Numbered from the stretch's first letter, positions 25,288 to 33,113 are shown. The stretch is DNA of 33,348 nt from an uncultured bacterium (GCA_905214225.1 CAJMLL010000028.1:1-33348), one strand, 5' to 3'. Notes: generated from the letters alone by a model not told the origin. Made by a program: numbers and translations.

Positions 25288-26772
25288 CTACGCTTCCATT
25301 GGTCCGCACTGGCTCAGCACTTTATCAAAACGGGCGATGACATCGTTGATCATTTCTTCTGTGTAAGCGGCACTCGTATAAAGACGGGTTCCGGCAAGTG
25401 TAACGATGCCTTCTGCCATGTAAGCGGCCCCCATATGCTCCATTTCTTTCTGGCGGATGCTGGTCTCTTTCAGGATATGCGGAATCTGCCAAGGCTTGGT
25501 CCAGTCAATGGCAAAGTGCATGGTGCCTGCATTATCCAGGTGGCAGACAGAGCCGATATTGAAAGCAACAAACGGCAGATTGTATTTCTTAATGGATTTC
25601 TGCAGGCCCTTTGTCAGGCGGTCGCCCATTCTTCCTGCAACTTCGCAGGCGTTCCTCTTCTCGATTTCGCATAAGGTGTAGTAACCGGCTACACAGCTGA
25701 CCGGAGTTGCAGCCATCGTTCCGCCGCAGAGGGCCTTAGAAACTTTCTTTCCGGAGGAGTCGAGTCCGGCGCCCAGGTGAGCCATGACGTCCCGGTGTCC
25801 GCCGACACCGCCGGCTCCCGGATAACCGCCGGCGATAATCTTTCCGAATACGGTCAAGTCCGGATCAATTCCGTAGTAGCCCTGCGCTCCTCCCGGACCG
25901 ATGCGGAAACCGGAAACAACTTCATCGCAGACCAGAAGCGCTCCGTAGCGGTGAGCCAGTCTTTCGCAGCCCTTTACGAATTCCTTCGAAACCGGACGGG
26001 TTCCGCTCTCCGGGCCGATCGGTTCGATGAATACTGCTGCGGTGCCGCCCGTCAGCTGATTTTTCTTCAGGTGACGCTCCAGATCTTCCAGATCGTTCGG
26101 GAAAAATTCATCGGTGTGCTTAAAGACAAATCCAGGCACGCCCTTGGACATGAGACCTTTTGTCCCCGGAACCCGGATACCGTATGCCAGCTGATCGGAC
26201 CAGCCGTGATAAGCACCGCCCATCTTCAGGATGTTCTTCTTCTTCGTTGCCAGACGGGCGATACGGGCCGCGACCATGCAGCCTTCTGTACCAGAACCAA
26301 GCATACGGAACATCTCAACGCTCGGAACCATATCAGAGATTTTCTTCGCCAGCTTGTACTCATATTCGTGGAAAAGTCCGGTGGACGGGCCGCATGTGTT
26401 CAGAAGATCGATCACATGCTCCCGGACAACCGGGTCATTGCTTCCCAGAATCGTCGGGCCGCCTGCCTGAAGCAGGTCATAATACTCATTTCCGTCGATG
26501 TCATAGAGCTTGGCACCTTCAGCCTTCGTGATCACGATCGGGAAAGGGTAATTGAAGGCCAGATTATGCTGCACGCCGCCTGGGATCACCGTTTTCGCCT
26601 CAGTGATCATTGCCTTCGACTTCGTGCATTTCTTCTCAAAATAGTTGTCCACATAGTTTCTCAGTACGCCTTTACGAATCGTATAAACAGGCTTTCTGAT
26701 CAGCTCATCCAGCTGCTTCGTAACCGCATCTGCATCGAGATACTCATCAATCGCGTAACCGTTATATGCCAT
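25288..26772 (-). CDS. Class III PLP-dependent aminotransferase (glutamate-1-semialdehyde mutase-like)
   Basis: This 494-residue enzyme belongs to the class III fold that includes HemL and omega-amino transaminases. It shows SGTEG (160-164), YHG (188-190), Asp283 in VCDEVVSGFR to hold the pyridine ring, and the PLP lysine Lys311 in VFGKIIAGGYP. About 50 residues precede the normal family start and look helical. Heme genes are absent nearby, and the operon holds a sugar kinase and aldolase, so I infer transamination of an amino-sugar-like or omega-amino compound rather than heme synthesis. I chose the ATG at 26772 with GGGAGG upstream; a GTG at 26796 reads through that site. It is the first gene of the operon. 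Confidence 0.92.
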   Translation of the reverse strand: MAYNGYAIDEYLDADAVTKQLDELIRKPVYTIRKGVLRNYVDNYFEKKCTKSKAMITEAKTVIPGGVQHNLAFNYPFPIVITKAEGAKLYDIDGNEYYDLLQAGGPTILGSNDPVVREHVIDLLNTCGPSTGLFHEYEYKLAKKISDMVPSVEMFRMLGSGTEGCMVAARIARLATKKKNILKMGGAYHGWSDQLAYGIRVPGTKGLMSKGVPGFVFKHTDEFFPNDLEDLERHLKKNQLTGGTAAVFIEPIGPESGTRPVSKEFVKGCERLAHRYGALLVCDEVVSGFRIGPGGAQGYYGIDPDLTVFGKIIAGGYPGAGGVGGHRDVMAHLGAGLDSSGKKVSKALCGGTMAATPVSCVAGYYTLCEIEKRNACEVAGRMGDRLTKGLQKSIKKYNLPFVAFNIGSVCHLDNAGTMHFAIDWTKPWQIPHILKETSIRQKEMEHMGAAYMAEGIVTLAGTRLYTSAAYTEEMINDVIARFDKVLSQCGPMEA

Positions 26773-26870
26773 TTCCTTACCTCCCTGATTCAACACTTGC
26801 TTGTTCTCTTTTTATTCTGAATTTTCTTTTCAGGCTGCAGTCTTATGCCCTGTAAATTATTCACCAGACT

Positions 26871-26888
26871 TGTGAGCGACTGCTCACA
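26871..26888. promoter_or_regulatory. Palindromic operator at the operon start (TetR site candidate)
   Basis: The perfect inverted repeat TGTGAGC-GACT-GCTCACA lies just downstream of the -10 element, at about +3 to +20 of the transcript. That is a classical repressor position. The only regulator gene in the operon is TetR-type. No second copy was noticed in the window. Confidence 0.8.
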
Positions 26889-26897
26889 TCTACCCTT

Positions 26898-26926
26898 AAT
26901 CTACCACCCTCAGAATCTTCCGTCAA
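26898..26926 (-). promoter_or_regulatory. Promoter of the aminotransferase-aldolase-kinase operon
   Basis: TTGACG (26921-26926), a 17-base spacer and TAGATT (26898-26903) lie 126 bases before the aminotransferase ATG. Both elements are one or two bases off consensus. Confidence 0.8.
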
Positions 26927-26988
26927 TGAAAATAAGAAAATTGGATAAAATTTATGTAAAGGGCCGATTTCTTCAGGGATACGAAGCA

Positions 26989-27014
26989 CAAAAAGAGGAG
27001 CCTGAACCGGCTCC
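26989..27014 (-). terminator. Terminator of the small membrane-protein gene
   Basis: A six-bp GC-rich stem (GGAGCC / GGCTCC, 26997-27002 and 27009-27014) is followed on the minus strand by CTCTTTTTG. It lies 17 bases past the stop of the gene at 27031. Confidence 0.85.
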
Positions 27015-27030
27015 CCAAGGTTTCCGGATG

Positions 27031-27465
27031 CTATACTTCTGAGCGTTTTCCTGAAGCGGATAATGCTGCGGAGAGTACTCCTGCTGCAATGAACGGAATT
27101 CCGGAGTCAATTACCTTAAACGGGGTAATATACGCCGTTGTTCCCGCAAACAGCCCGCCAAGCCAGCTGATAATAATCAGAAGGTAGGCGGCGAGTGCAG
27201 CATAGAGAATGATGCGGATTACTCTTGCAGCAGCTGTTTTTATCTGATAATTCCGCCTTTTCAGTATCGCAATCGCAATTACTGTACTCAGACAGAAGAC
27301 AAAAAGCGGCTTTGCAAGGAATCCATAAAGCAGCACCAGCAGTTTATCCGGCTGGAAATTCGCAATGCTCTGATTCAGAGGCCCACGCAGACTGAACAGC
27401 ATGGCCAGTGATAGAATACAGAGCGCACCCGTGATCGGAAGGTAATGGTTGGATTTTCTGGTCAT
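27031..27465 (-). CDS. Unrecognised small membrane protein with four predicted segments
   Basis: I do not recognise a family for this 144-residue protein. It has four hydrophobic stretches (about 10-26, 42-65, 83-104 and 118-134) separated by short polar loops, the second followed by a basic KRRNYQIK loop. It has no conserved cysteines, signal peptidase site or known motif that I can see. The ATG at 27465 has GGGAGG eight bases upstream; a GTG at 27474 in the same frame is possible. It has its own TATAAT element and a good terminator, so it is probably a single-gene unit downstream of the PadR-associated genes. Confidence 0.7.
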   Translation of the reverse strand: MTRKSNHYLPITGALCILSLAMLFSLRGPLNQSIANFQPDKLLVLLYGFLAKPLFVFCLSTVIAIAILKRRNYQIKTAAARVIRIILYAALAAYLLIIISWLGGLFAGTTAYITPFKVIDSGIPFIAAGVLSAALSASGKRSEV

Positions 27466-27475
27466 CAGGACCACC

Positions 27476-27513
27476 TCCCTTCGTTTCTACTATTATACAC
27501 TGAATAGCGCAGC
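27476..27513 (-). promoter_or_regulatory. Putative promoter of the small membrane-protein gene
   Basis: A perfect TATAAT (27492-27497) is followed by a start region 27 bases before the ATG. The only -35 candidate is TTTTCA at 16-base spacing, which is weak. Confidence 0.5.
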
Positions 27514-27569
27514 TGAAAACATATATTATTAGTTATTCATTGTTTTTTGATGTATACTGCTTCTATATC

Positions 27570-28328
27570 TCAGTCCAGCCTGTCCTGCGGATATTTGCTG
27601 ATTCTTTCCTTTATCAGCACAGCATTCCGCCTGTCTTTACTCAGATAAACTTTCCTGCATGCCTGATACAGCTTTTCTTCGCGGGCATACCCGGAGCGAG
27701 ACTTATATTCCTGAAGCGCCGTATCCTGGATCTTTTTCCACTGATGATTCCAGTTTCCGCCTTTCTTTCTCTTCTGGAACTGTTTCTGTTCCTGCTTATA
27801 CAGCTTGTCTGTCACATAGTCGAATGTATAGGTCTCCCGGCTTTTCCAGTAGATATCGGAAAAGTTGATTCCTGCCTCCCTGCAGGCTTTATTGATTTTC
27901 TTATAACTTTTCGCTTTCCGGCCGGAAGCGATCTGCCTCTTGATATAGGCGTTGATGTCGCTTTTTGTCCAGCGGATTCCCTGTGATTTCGCATAGGACA
28001 GCAGGGCTCTCTGGCTGATCATCGTTGTCTGCGCTTTCGCCCAGGCGCTTTTCCGACTCTTTCCGAACATTTTTTCCTGCTCCTGCGCGTAGGTATACAT
28101 ATACGTATACGCGCTTTCATAGCCCAGCTTATCACGCAGGTCCATGCCCTGTTTCTGGCATCTGACCCAATTCTTCATAGATGCCGCACTTGCGCTTCTG
28201 CTTCTGTCTGCCTGCTCCTGCGAATGCTCCCCGGAGGACACAAACATGTTGACAATCAGAGCTGCCGCAAGGGCTGCGAGAATGCATAGGCCAATAATTG
28301 AACGTATACGCTTATGTTTATATGACAT
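27570..28328 (-). CDS. Membrane-anchored SurA-N-like protein without a PPIase domain
   Basis: This 252-residue protein has a basic start and one hydrophobic segment (about 10-30), so most of it should lie outside the membrane. The exported part is helical and rich in Lys, Tyr and Gln. Its middle (TTMISQRALLSYAKSQGIRWTKSDINAYIKRQI) resembles the SurA/PrsA N-terminal chaperone segment, but the parvulin isomerase domain is missing. This is a weak family call. I chose the ATG at 28328 with GGAAGG upstream; a frame to 28424 overlaps the DUF2812 gene. It follows that gene by 29 bases and probably shares its transcript. Confidence 0.65.
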   Translation of the reverse strand: MSYKHKRIRSIIGLCILAALAAALIVNMFVSSGEHSQEQADRSRSASAASMKNWVRCQKQGMDLRDKLGYESAYTYMYTYAQEQEKMFGKSRKSAWAKAQTTMISQRALLSYAKSQGIRWTKSDINAYIKRQIASGRKAKSYKKINKACREAGINFSDIYWKSRETYTFDYVTDKLYKQEQKQFQKRKKGGNWNHQWKKIQDTALQEYKSRSGYAREEKLYQACRKVYLSKDRRNAVLIKERISKYPQDRLD

Positions 28329-28357
28329 CTTTCTTTTCCTTCCAGTAACGAATAAAA

Positions 28358-29224
28358 TTATGCTATTCTGGCATCCATGATTGTGAAGATCACAATAAGT
28401 GCAATCAATACTGCTGCAAACCATCCATAACTCAGGAACCAGTTGACCGGTCCGGAAACACCCTTCCTCCTCAGCTTGAAATTAGCTGTCGTTTGTGAAA
28501 AAACAGGTCCAAAGCAGAGAAGACCGATCAAAACCCAAGCAGCCCCATAGAATCCTCCGCCGCTTCTAAAAAACAGATAGACCTGCACAGCGCACCAGAA
28601 CAGCGACAATCCCCATAGCTGTAATTTATGATGCGACCACGTCGGCGTAAAGATCTGATTTTCCGCATTCCTCCTCGCCTGGCGTTCCCAGCGTATATAG
28701 GTAAGCAATGTATCTGCATTGATTGCTGCAGCAAACAGCCACATAGCACATAAGGCCAGCGTATCCGAACGTTTGAGCAGTGATTTGCTGGCCATCAGCT
28801 GCTTTACGTTTATCAAACCCAAAACCATGCATACGAAAAACGAAATCATCCATCCCATTTTATACCCGACAGCACAGATGGAAATGTTATTTACCTGCAC
28901 CAGCGGATCGGTTTCCAGCGGAACAGCATCTGGGTCCTCATTACAGAAAACCTTTATCTTTTTATTTTCTGCGACTAACTCCCATCCTGCCTCTTCACAG
29001 AATTCCTGAAAGCGTAGTTCACTTCCGGTTGGAGGCGACCACTGCCTGCTGTCATCTACATAAGTAATCGCATATTTCACCCTGGCAGGTTCTGCACGGC
29101 GATAATGGATCGTCAGCCCAATTCCATCAACGCGCCAGCCGGATTCTGCTTTAGCGGTAAAATGTGTTTCCATGCTGCTGTGATCATAAAACGGAAACGC
29201 CATCAACTCGATAAACTGTTTCAT
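28358..29224 (-). CDS. DUF2812 domain membrane protein
   Basis: This 288-residue protein has the DUF2812 mark near its N terminus (METHFTAKAESGWRVDGI, then YAITYVDD) and a soluble domain of about 110 residues. Five hydrophobic segments follow (about 122-140, 157-175, 203-220, 226-245 and 265-285). The function of DUF2812 is unknown, but such genes usually stand next to a PadR regulator, as here at 30089-30400 with one gene between. AAGGAG precedes the ATG at 29224. It follows the iron-sulfur flavoprotein gene by 54 bases without a terminator, which suggests one transcript. Confidence 0.85.
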   Translation of the reverse strand: MKQFIELMAFPFYDHSSMETHFTAKAESGWRVDGIGLTIHYRRAEPARVKYAITYVDDSRQWSPPTGSELRFQEFCEEAGWELVAENKKIKVFCNEDPDAVPLETDPLVQVNNISICAVGYKMGWMISFFVCMVLGLINVKQLMASKSLLKRSDTLALCAMWLFAAAINADTLLTYIRWERQARRNAENQIFTPTWSHHKLQLWGLSLFWCAVQVYLFFRSGGGFYGAAWVLIGLLCFGPVFSQTTANFKLRRKGVSGPVNWFLSYGWFAAVLIALIVIFTIMDARIA

Positions 29225-29278
29225 TGGACACCTCTCCTTACGCCAGACCGGGCGGCACAGTCAGTAACGATTCATCCG

Positions 29279-29902
29279 TTATTTTCCATCCGCAAAGCTT
29301 GTGAAATACTCCGTTTCCTCAGCCGGACATCCCCCCTGCTCTTTCTCCATATGAATAAGACGGATCAGATGCGCCATATTTCTTCCTAAATTCCGCATGG
29401 TCTGCAGGCCTTCCAGGTCCTTTTCGACGTCCTCTGCAGTAAATCCATGAACCTGATTCCAGTAGGTGCTGGTGGCGATTGGCATTCCTGCGATAGAGAA
29501 ATACTTATTCAGCACATCGAAAGAAGCCGTTGCTCCCCCGCGTCTGCAGCTGACCACTGCCGCACCAACCTTCATATGCATGGAAAAATCCGCACTGTAG
29601 AACAGCCGGTCCAGGAAGGACAGAATCGTGCCGTTCGGAGAGGCATAGTAAACCGGAGTTCCGACAACCAGGCCGTCTGCATCCCTCAATTTCTCTGCAG
29701 TTTCATTCACCAGGTCATCGAAAATGCATTTCCCCAGAGTTTCGCATTTTCCACAGGCAGTGCATCCGCGTATATCCTTATTTCCGACCTGAATCACTTC
29801 CGTCTCCAGGCCCTGCTCATTCAGCGTCTTCTCCACTTCCTGAAGCGCGCGTGCCGTGCATCCCTGCGTATGCGGACTTCCATTTAATAACAGTACTTTC
29901 AT
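29279..29902 (-). CDS. Iron-sulfur flavoprotein / NAD(P)H-dependent FMN reductase family
   Basis: This 207-residue protein has the flavodoxin-like start VLLLNGSPHTQGCT (FMN phosphate loop) and the compact cysteine motif Cys47-x2-Cys50-x2-Cys53-x5-Cys59, typical of iron-sulfur flavoproteins of anaerobes. Further marks are GTPVYYASPNGTILSFLDR and AVVSCRRGGATAS, normal for the family. It likely carries FMN and a [4Fe-4S] cluster and reduces quinones, oxygen or other acceptors; the true acceptor is unknown. The ATG at 29902 has AAGG upstream; TTG at 29905 is a less likely start. It lies 186 bases after padR, in a gap that holds its own -10-like TATAAT at 30012-30017. Confidence 0.9.
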   Translation of the reverse strand: MKVLLLNGSPHTQGCTARALQEVEKTLNEQGLETEVIQVGNKDIRGCTACGKCETLGKCIFDDLVNETAEKLRDADGLVVGTPVYYASPNGTILSFLDRLFYSADFSMHMKVGAAVVSCRRGGATASFDVLNKYFSIAGMPIATSTYWNQVHGFTAEDVEKDLEGLQTMRNLGRNMAHLIRLIHMEKEQGGCPAEETEYFTSFADGK

Positions 29903-29932
29903 CAATATGCCTTCTTTCTCTTAATTTTCTCC

Positions 29933-29990
29933 GCGGACAAAACATTACCGGCCAAGGGGACAGCTTTCTTGAAAATTGTTATTTGTCCGC
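29933..29990 (-). repeat. Inverted repeat in the iron-sulfur flavoprotein leader
   Basis: The arms GCGGACAAA (29933-29941) and TTTGTCCGC (29982-29990) are perfect complements over nine bases, 40 bases apart. They lie between a TATAAT-like element (30012-30017, no clear -35) and the ATG at 29902. They could form an RNA stem or be two operator half-sites. Confidence 0.5.
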
Positions 29991-30088
29991 CGGCAGTCGT
30001 TTACTTGCGTCATTATACGACAGATCCATCCAGTCAGCCTGCCTTATATCCCGTTATTCAGGACTTTCAGGAAAAAGCAGACCAAAAA

Positions 30089-30400
30089 CTAGCTCTTGAT
30101 GTACAGCTCATAATCGTGAATCTGGCATTTCAGCCGTTCGTACTCCTCCCGGAGTGCTTCCCTTCCTGTTTCTGTCAAGCGGTAGCAGCGCCTCCGGCCC
30201 TCTGTCCGGGTCTGTTCAATCATGCCGGCGTTCGTAAACTGCTCCAGAAGATTATACAGCGTCCCCGGACCGACATTCACCCTGCCGTCCGTCATCTCCC
30301 TGACACTCTTCATGACTTCCGTTCCGAAACACTCTTCCTGAAAGCAGAGGAGAATGTAGAACATCTGCTCCGTCAGCGTCTGAAACTTCGACCTCGCCAC
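30089..30400 (-). CDS. PadR family transcriptional regulator
   Basis: This 103-residue winged-helix repressor matches PadR: LTEQMFYILLCFQEECFGTEVMKSV (helices 1-2), the recognition region NVGPGTLYNLLEQF, the wing GMIEQTRTEGRRRCYRLTETG, and a C-terminal dimer helix. I chose the GTG at 30400 because GGAGG lies five bases before it and it gives the family start; a longer frame to 30502 runs back through the operators into the -35 element and is not credible. Its promoter carries two copies of ATATCGA-N3-TCGATAT, so it very probably represses itself. PadR regulators usually control a neighbouring membrane protein, here the DUF2812 gene. Confidence 0.92.
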   Translation of the reverse strand: MARSKFQTLTEQMFYILLCFQEECFGTEVMKSVREMTDGRVNVGPGTLYNLLEQFTNAGMIEQTRTEGRRRCYRLTETGREALREEYERLKCQIHDYELYIKS

Positions 30401-30442
30401 GCTCTCCTCCCCTTCCTGTTTATTTCGCTTCACATTTCCTTT

Positions 30443-30459
30443 ATATCGAATATCGATAT
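30443..30459. promoter_or_regulatory. PadR operator copy 1 (downstream of transcription start)
   Basis: The 17-bp palindrome ATATCGA-ATA-TCGATAT lies at about +8 to +24 of the predicted padR transcript. It has the same arms as the copy in the promoter spacer. The two centres are 37 bases apart. Confidence 0.85.
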
Positions 30460-30473
30460 CTCTTTGTATCTCC

Positions 30474-30502
30474 ACTATAATATCGATGTTCGATATTGTC
30501 AA
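30474..30502 (-). promoter_or_regulatory. padR promoter with operator copy 2 as its spacer
   Basis: Consensus -35 TTGACA (30497-30502) and -10 TATAGT (30474-30479) are separated by exactly 17 bases. Those 17 bases are the palindrome ATATCGA-TGT-TCGATAT (30480-30496), and the symmetry runs one base further on each side into the promoter elements. A dimer on this site would exclude RNA polymerase. Confidence 0.93.
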
Positions 30503-30597
30503 CTAAGATCTTGCACAGTTACATTTTGTCGAAACAGACACGCTATATTTTCAGAATACAGCTATCTTCTGCAGCAAGTTCTATTTTAAAAAGAATA

Positions 30598-30641
30598 TAT
30601 AAAAAGAGCCGCTGCATGAATGTCCCCATTCACACAGCGGC
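30598..30641 (-). terminator. Intrinsic terminator of nrdD
   Basis: An outer stem GCCGCTG/CAGCGGC (30608-30614 with 30635-30641) and an inner stem TGAATG/CATTCA are followed on the minus strand by CTCTTTTTA. It lies 51 bases past the nrdD stop. Its core arms are the same as those of the rpsO terminator. Confidence 0.92.
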
Positions 30642-30692
30642 CCCTGACCTCTTTTTCGCTTTTTATGTTTGCAGACCATCTTGCATTCTGCT

Positions 30693-32882
30693 TTACAGAT
30701 GCATTACACGATCCTTGATCTCCTGCGTCCTTCCCTGGTTCCAGAACTGGGTTCCGATGTATCCGCAGGTGCGGCGGGCAACGGACATCTTATTCTGGTC
30801 GCGGTTTCCGCAGTTCGGGCACTCCCAGACAAGCTTGCCGCTCTCATCTTCGACGATCTTGATCTCGCCGTCGTAGCCGCATTCTTCGCAGTAGTCGCTC
30901 TTGGTGTTCAGCTCGGCGTACATGATGTTGTCGTAAATGTACTGCATGACGGTGATGACGGCCGGGATATTGTCCTGCAGGTTCGGAACTTCAACGTAGC
31001 TGATGGCTCCGCCCGGGGACAGCTTCTGGAATTCGGATTCGAACTTCAGCTTGTGGAAGGCGTCGATCGGCTCGGTGACGTGTACGTGGTAGCTGTTGGT
31101 GATGTAGTTCTTATCGGTGACGTGCGGGATGATGCCGAATCTTCTCTGCAGGCACTTTGCGAACTTGTAGGTTGTGGATTCCATCGGGGTTCCGTAAACG
31201 GAGTAGGCGATGTTCTCTGCGGCTCTCCACTCTTTACACTTGTCATTCAGCTTCTGCATGACTTTCAGGCAGAATTCGCGTCCCTCTTCAGAGGTATTGC
31301 TCTTTCCGATCATTCTCCAGCACATCTCGCAAAGTCCTGCATAGCCCAGGGAAATTGTGGAATATCCGCCGTACAGGAGCTTGTCGATGGTCTCACCCTT
31401 CTTCAGGCGGGCCAGGGCTCCGTTCTGCCAGAGGATCGGGGCAACGTCGGAAACGGTTCCCTTCAGTCTCTCGTGGCGGCAGCGCAGAGCGCGGTGGCAG
31501 AGTTCCAGACGCTCGTCCAAAATCTTCCAGAACTTGTCCATGTCGCCGTCAGAGGAACATGCTGCGTCGACCAGGTTGATGGTGACAACACCCTGGTTGA
31601 AGCGGCCGTAGAATTTATGGCTGCCGTCCGGGTTGCGCTGGGAATCTTCAACGGTCAGGAAGGAGCGGCATCCCATGCAGGTGTAGACATTGCCGTCCTT
31701 CAGCTGTTTCATGATCTTGGCGGAGATGTAATCCGGAACCATTCTCTTGGCGGTGCACTCTGCGGCGAGTTCTGTCAGATAGAAGTATTGGGAATCCTCG
31801 TGGATGTTATCCTCATCCAGAACGTAGATCAGCTTCGGGAATGCCGGAGTGATCCATACGCCCTTCTCGTTCTTGACGCCCTGCATGCGCTGGCGCAGAA
31901 CTTCTTCAATCATCATAGCCAGGTCGTCTCTGGTGCGTCCTTCCGGAACCTCGTCCAGATACATGAACATGGTGACGAACGGAGCCTGTCCGTTGCAGGT
32001 CATCAGGGTGATCAGCTGGTACTGGATCGTCTGGATTCCGTCTTTGATTTCTTTCTTCAGGCGCATTTCCGTGATGTCGTCGATAACCTTGTCGTCAACG
32101 TTAACACCGGTGTCTTTAAACTCCTGAATGACAAGCTTGCGCAGCTTCTTTCTGCTGACGTCGACGAAAGGTGCCAGATGGGACAGCGTGAAGGACTGTC
32201 CGCCGTACTGGTTGGACGCAACCTGAGCGATGATCTGTGTGGTGATGTTGCAGGCGGTGTAGAAGCTGTGCGGCTTCTCGATCATCGTCTCGCTGATGAC
32301 GGTTCCGTTCTGCAGCATGTCTTCCAGATTGATCAGGTCACAGTTATGTTCCTTCTGTGCATAGTAGTCCATATCATGGAAGTGGATGATTCCTTCATTA
32401 TGTGCTCTGACGATTTCCTCCGGCAGCAGAACACGGCGGGAAAGGTCTTTGCTGACTTCGCCGGCCATGTAGTCTCTCTGTGTGGAATTGATCACCGGGT
32501 TCTTATTGGAATTCTCCTGCTTGACTTCTTCGTTGGCTTGCTCGATCAGGGACAGGATCTCGTCGTCTGTGGTGTTGGCCTTGCGCGCCAGGGAACGGCG
32601 GTAACGGTAGCGGACGTATTTCTGCGCAACCTCGAAGGCACGCATTTCCATGATGCCTTTTTCGACCATGTCCTGAATTTCTTCTACATTGATTGCGCGC
32701 TGCATCTTCTCCACCTGCTGCGTTACATTTTCCGCAACGGCTTCGATCTGGTACTGGCTCATCTGATGGATGCGGTCCACTTCCTTATTGGCCTTGCTGA
32801 CCGCGCAGACGATCTTCGTCTGGTCAAACGGCACTTCCTGACCGCTTCTTTTAATGACGTTACAAACAATTTCTCTGCCCAT
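30693..32882 (-). CDS. nrdD: Anaerobic (class III) ribonucleoside-triphosphate reductase
   Basis: NrdD makes deoxyribonucleoside triphosphates without oxygen by glycyl-radical chemistry and needs NrdG for activation. The 729-residue protein has an N-terminal ATP-cone (about 5-95; VIKRSGQEVPFDQTKI), which senses ATP/dATP, then the ten-stranded catalytic barrel. Its C terminus has the zinc ligands Cys665, Cys668, Cys688 and Cys691 and the radical site Gly707 in RRTCGYIG. It is full length. AAAGGAG lies five bases before the ATG at 32882. Unlike most genomes, nrdG is not adjacent but 19 kb away. The 466 bases upstream carry two NrdR boxes and several DnaA boxes. Confidence 0.98.
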   Translation of the reverse strand: MGREIVCNVIKRSGQEVPFDQTKIVCAVSKANKEVDRIHQMSQYQIEAVAENVTQQVEKMQRAINVEEIQDMVEKGIMEMRAFEVAQKYVRYRYRRSLARKANTTDDEILSLIEQANEEVKQENSNKNPVINSTQRDYMAGEVSKDLSRRVLLPEEIVRAHNEGIIHFHDMDYYAQKEHNCDLINLEDMLQNGTVISETMIEKPHSFYTACNITTQIIAQVASNQYGGQSFTLSHLAPFVDVSRKKLRKLVIQEFKDTGVNVDDKVIDDITEMRLKKEIKDGIQTIQYQLITLMTCNGQAPFVTMFMYLDEVPEGRTRDDLAMMIEEVLRQRMQGVKNEKGVWITPAFPKLIYVLDEDNIHEDSQYFYLTELAAECTAKRMVPDYISAKIMKQLKDGNVYTCMGCRSFLTVEDSQRNPDGSHKFYGRFNQGVVTINLVDAACSSDGDMDKFWKILDERLELCHRALRCRHERLKGTVSDVAPILWQNGALARLKKGETIDKLLYGGYSTISLGYAGLCEMCWRMIGKSNTSEEGREFCLKVMQKLNDKCKEWRAAENIAYSVYGTPMESTTYKFAKCLQRRFGIIPHVTDKNYITNSYHVHVTEPIDAFHKLKFESEFQKLSPGGAISYVEVPNLQDNIPAVITVMQYIYDNIMYAELNTKSDYCEECGYDGEIKIVEDESGKLVWECPNCGNRDQNKMSVARRTCGYIGTQFWNQGRTQEIKDRVMHL

Positions 32883-32899
32883 TGCCGCTCTCCTTTACC

Positions 32900-32937
32900 T
32901 TATCCACAATCTGAGTTTTCCACACCCCTGTGCATAA
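32900..32937. promoter_or_regulatory. DnaA-box cluster before nrdD
   Basis: TTATCCACA at 32900-32908 (plus) and TTATGCACA at 32929-32937 (minus) match the DnaA consensus TTATNCACA exactly. TTTTCCACA at 32916-32924 differs by one base. They lie 18-55 bases before the nrdD ATG. Confidence 0.65.
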
Positions 32938-33080
32938 ATTATGTATACAGATAGGCGCAGAAAACCGCAGGGCCGCATATTTTCACAGCCTCAGCTGCAT
33001 TCTCTGCCTCCAGATCTCTGCATCTGCCTGCGGTCCCGTAACTCTGCATTATCGTAATCTTGTGCAGTGTTTCATACACT

Positions 33081-33096
33081 ACACAAGATCTAGTTC
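33081..33096. promoter_or_regulatory. NrdR box 1
   Basis: ACACAAGATCTAGTTC matches the NrdR consensus acaCwAtATaTwGtgt at 12 of 16 positions, including all bases of the left half except one. It overlaps the right arm of a 13-base inverted repeat. Confidence 0.65.
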
Positions 33097-33113
33097 ATTT
33101 TATTCCCGCATCT

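Noticed and set aside
30669..32954. A 761-codon open frame antisense to the whole of nrdD
   Set aside because: It is a shadow produced by strong codon bias in nrdD. It has no family motifs, no ribosome binding site and a repetitive Val/Leu/Asp composition.
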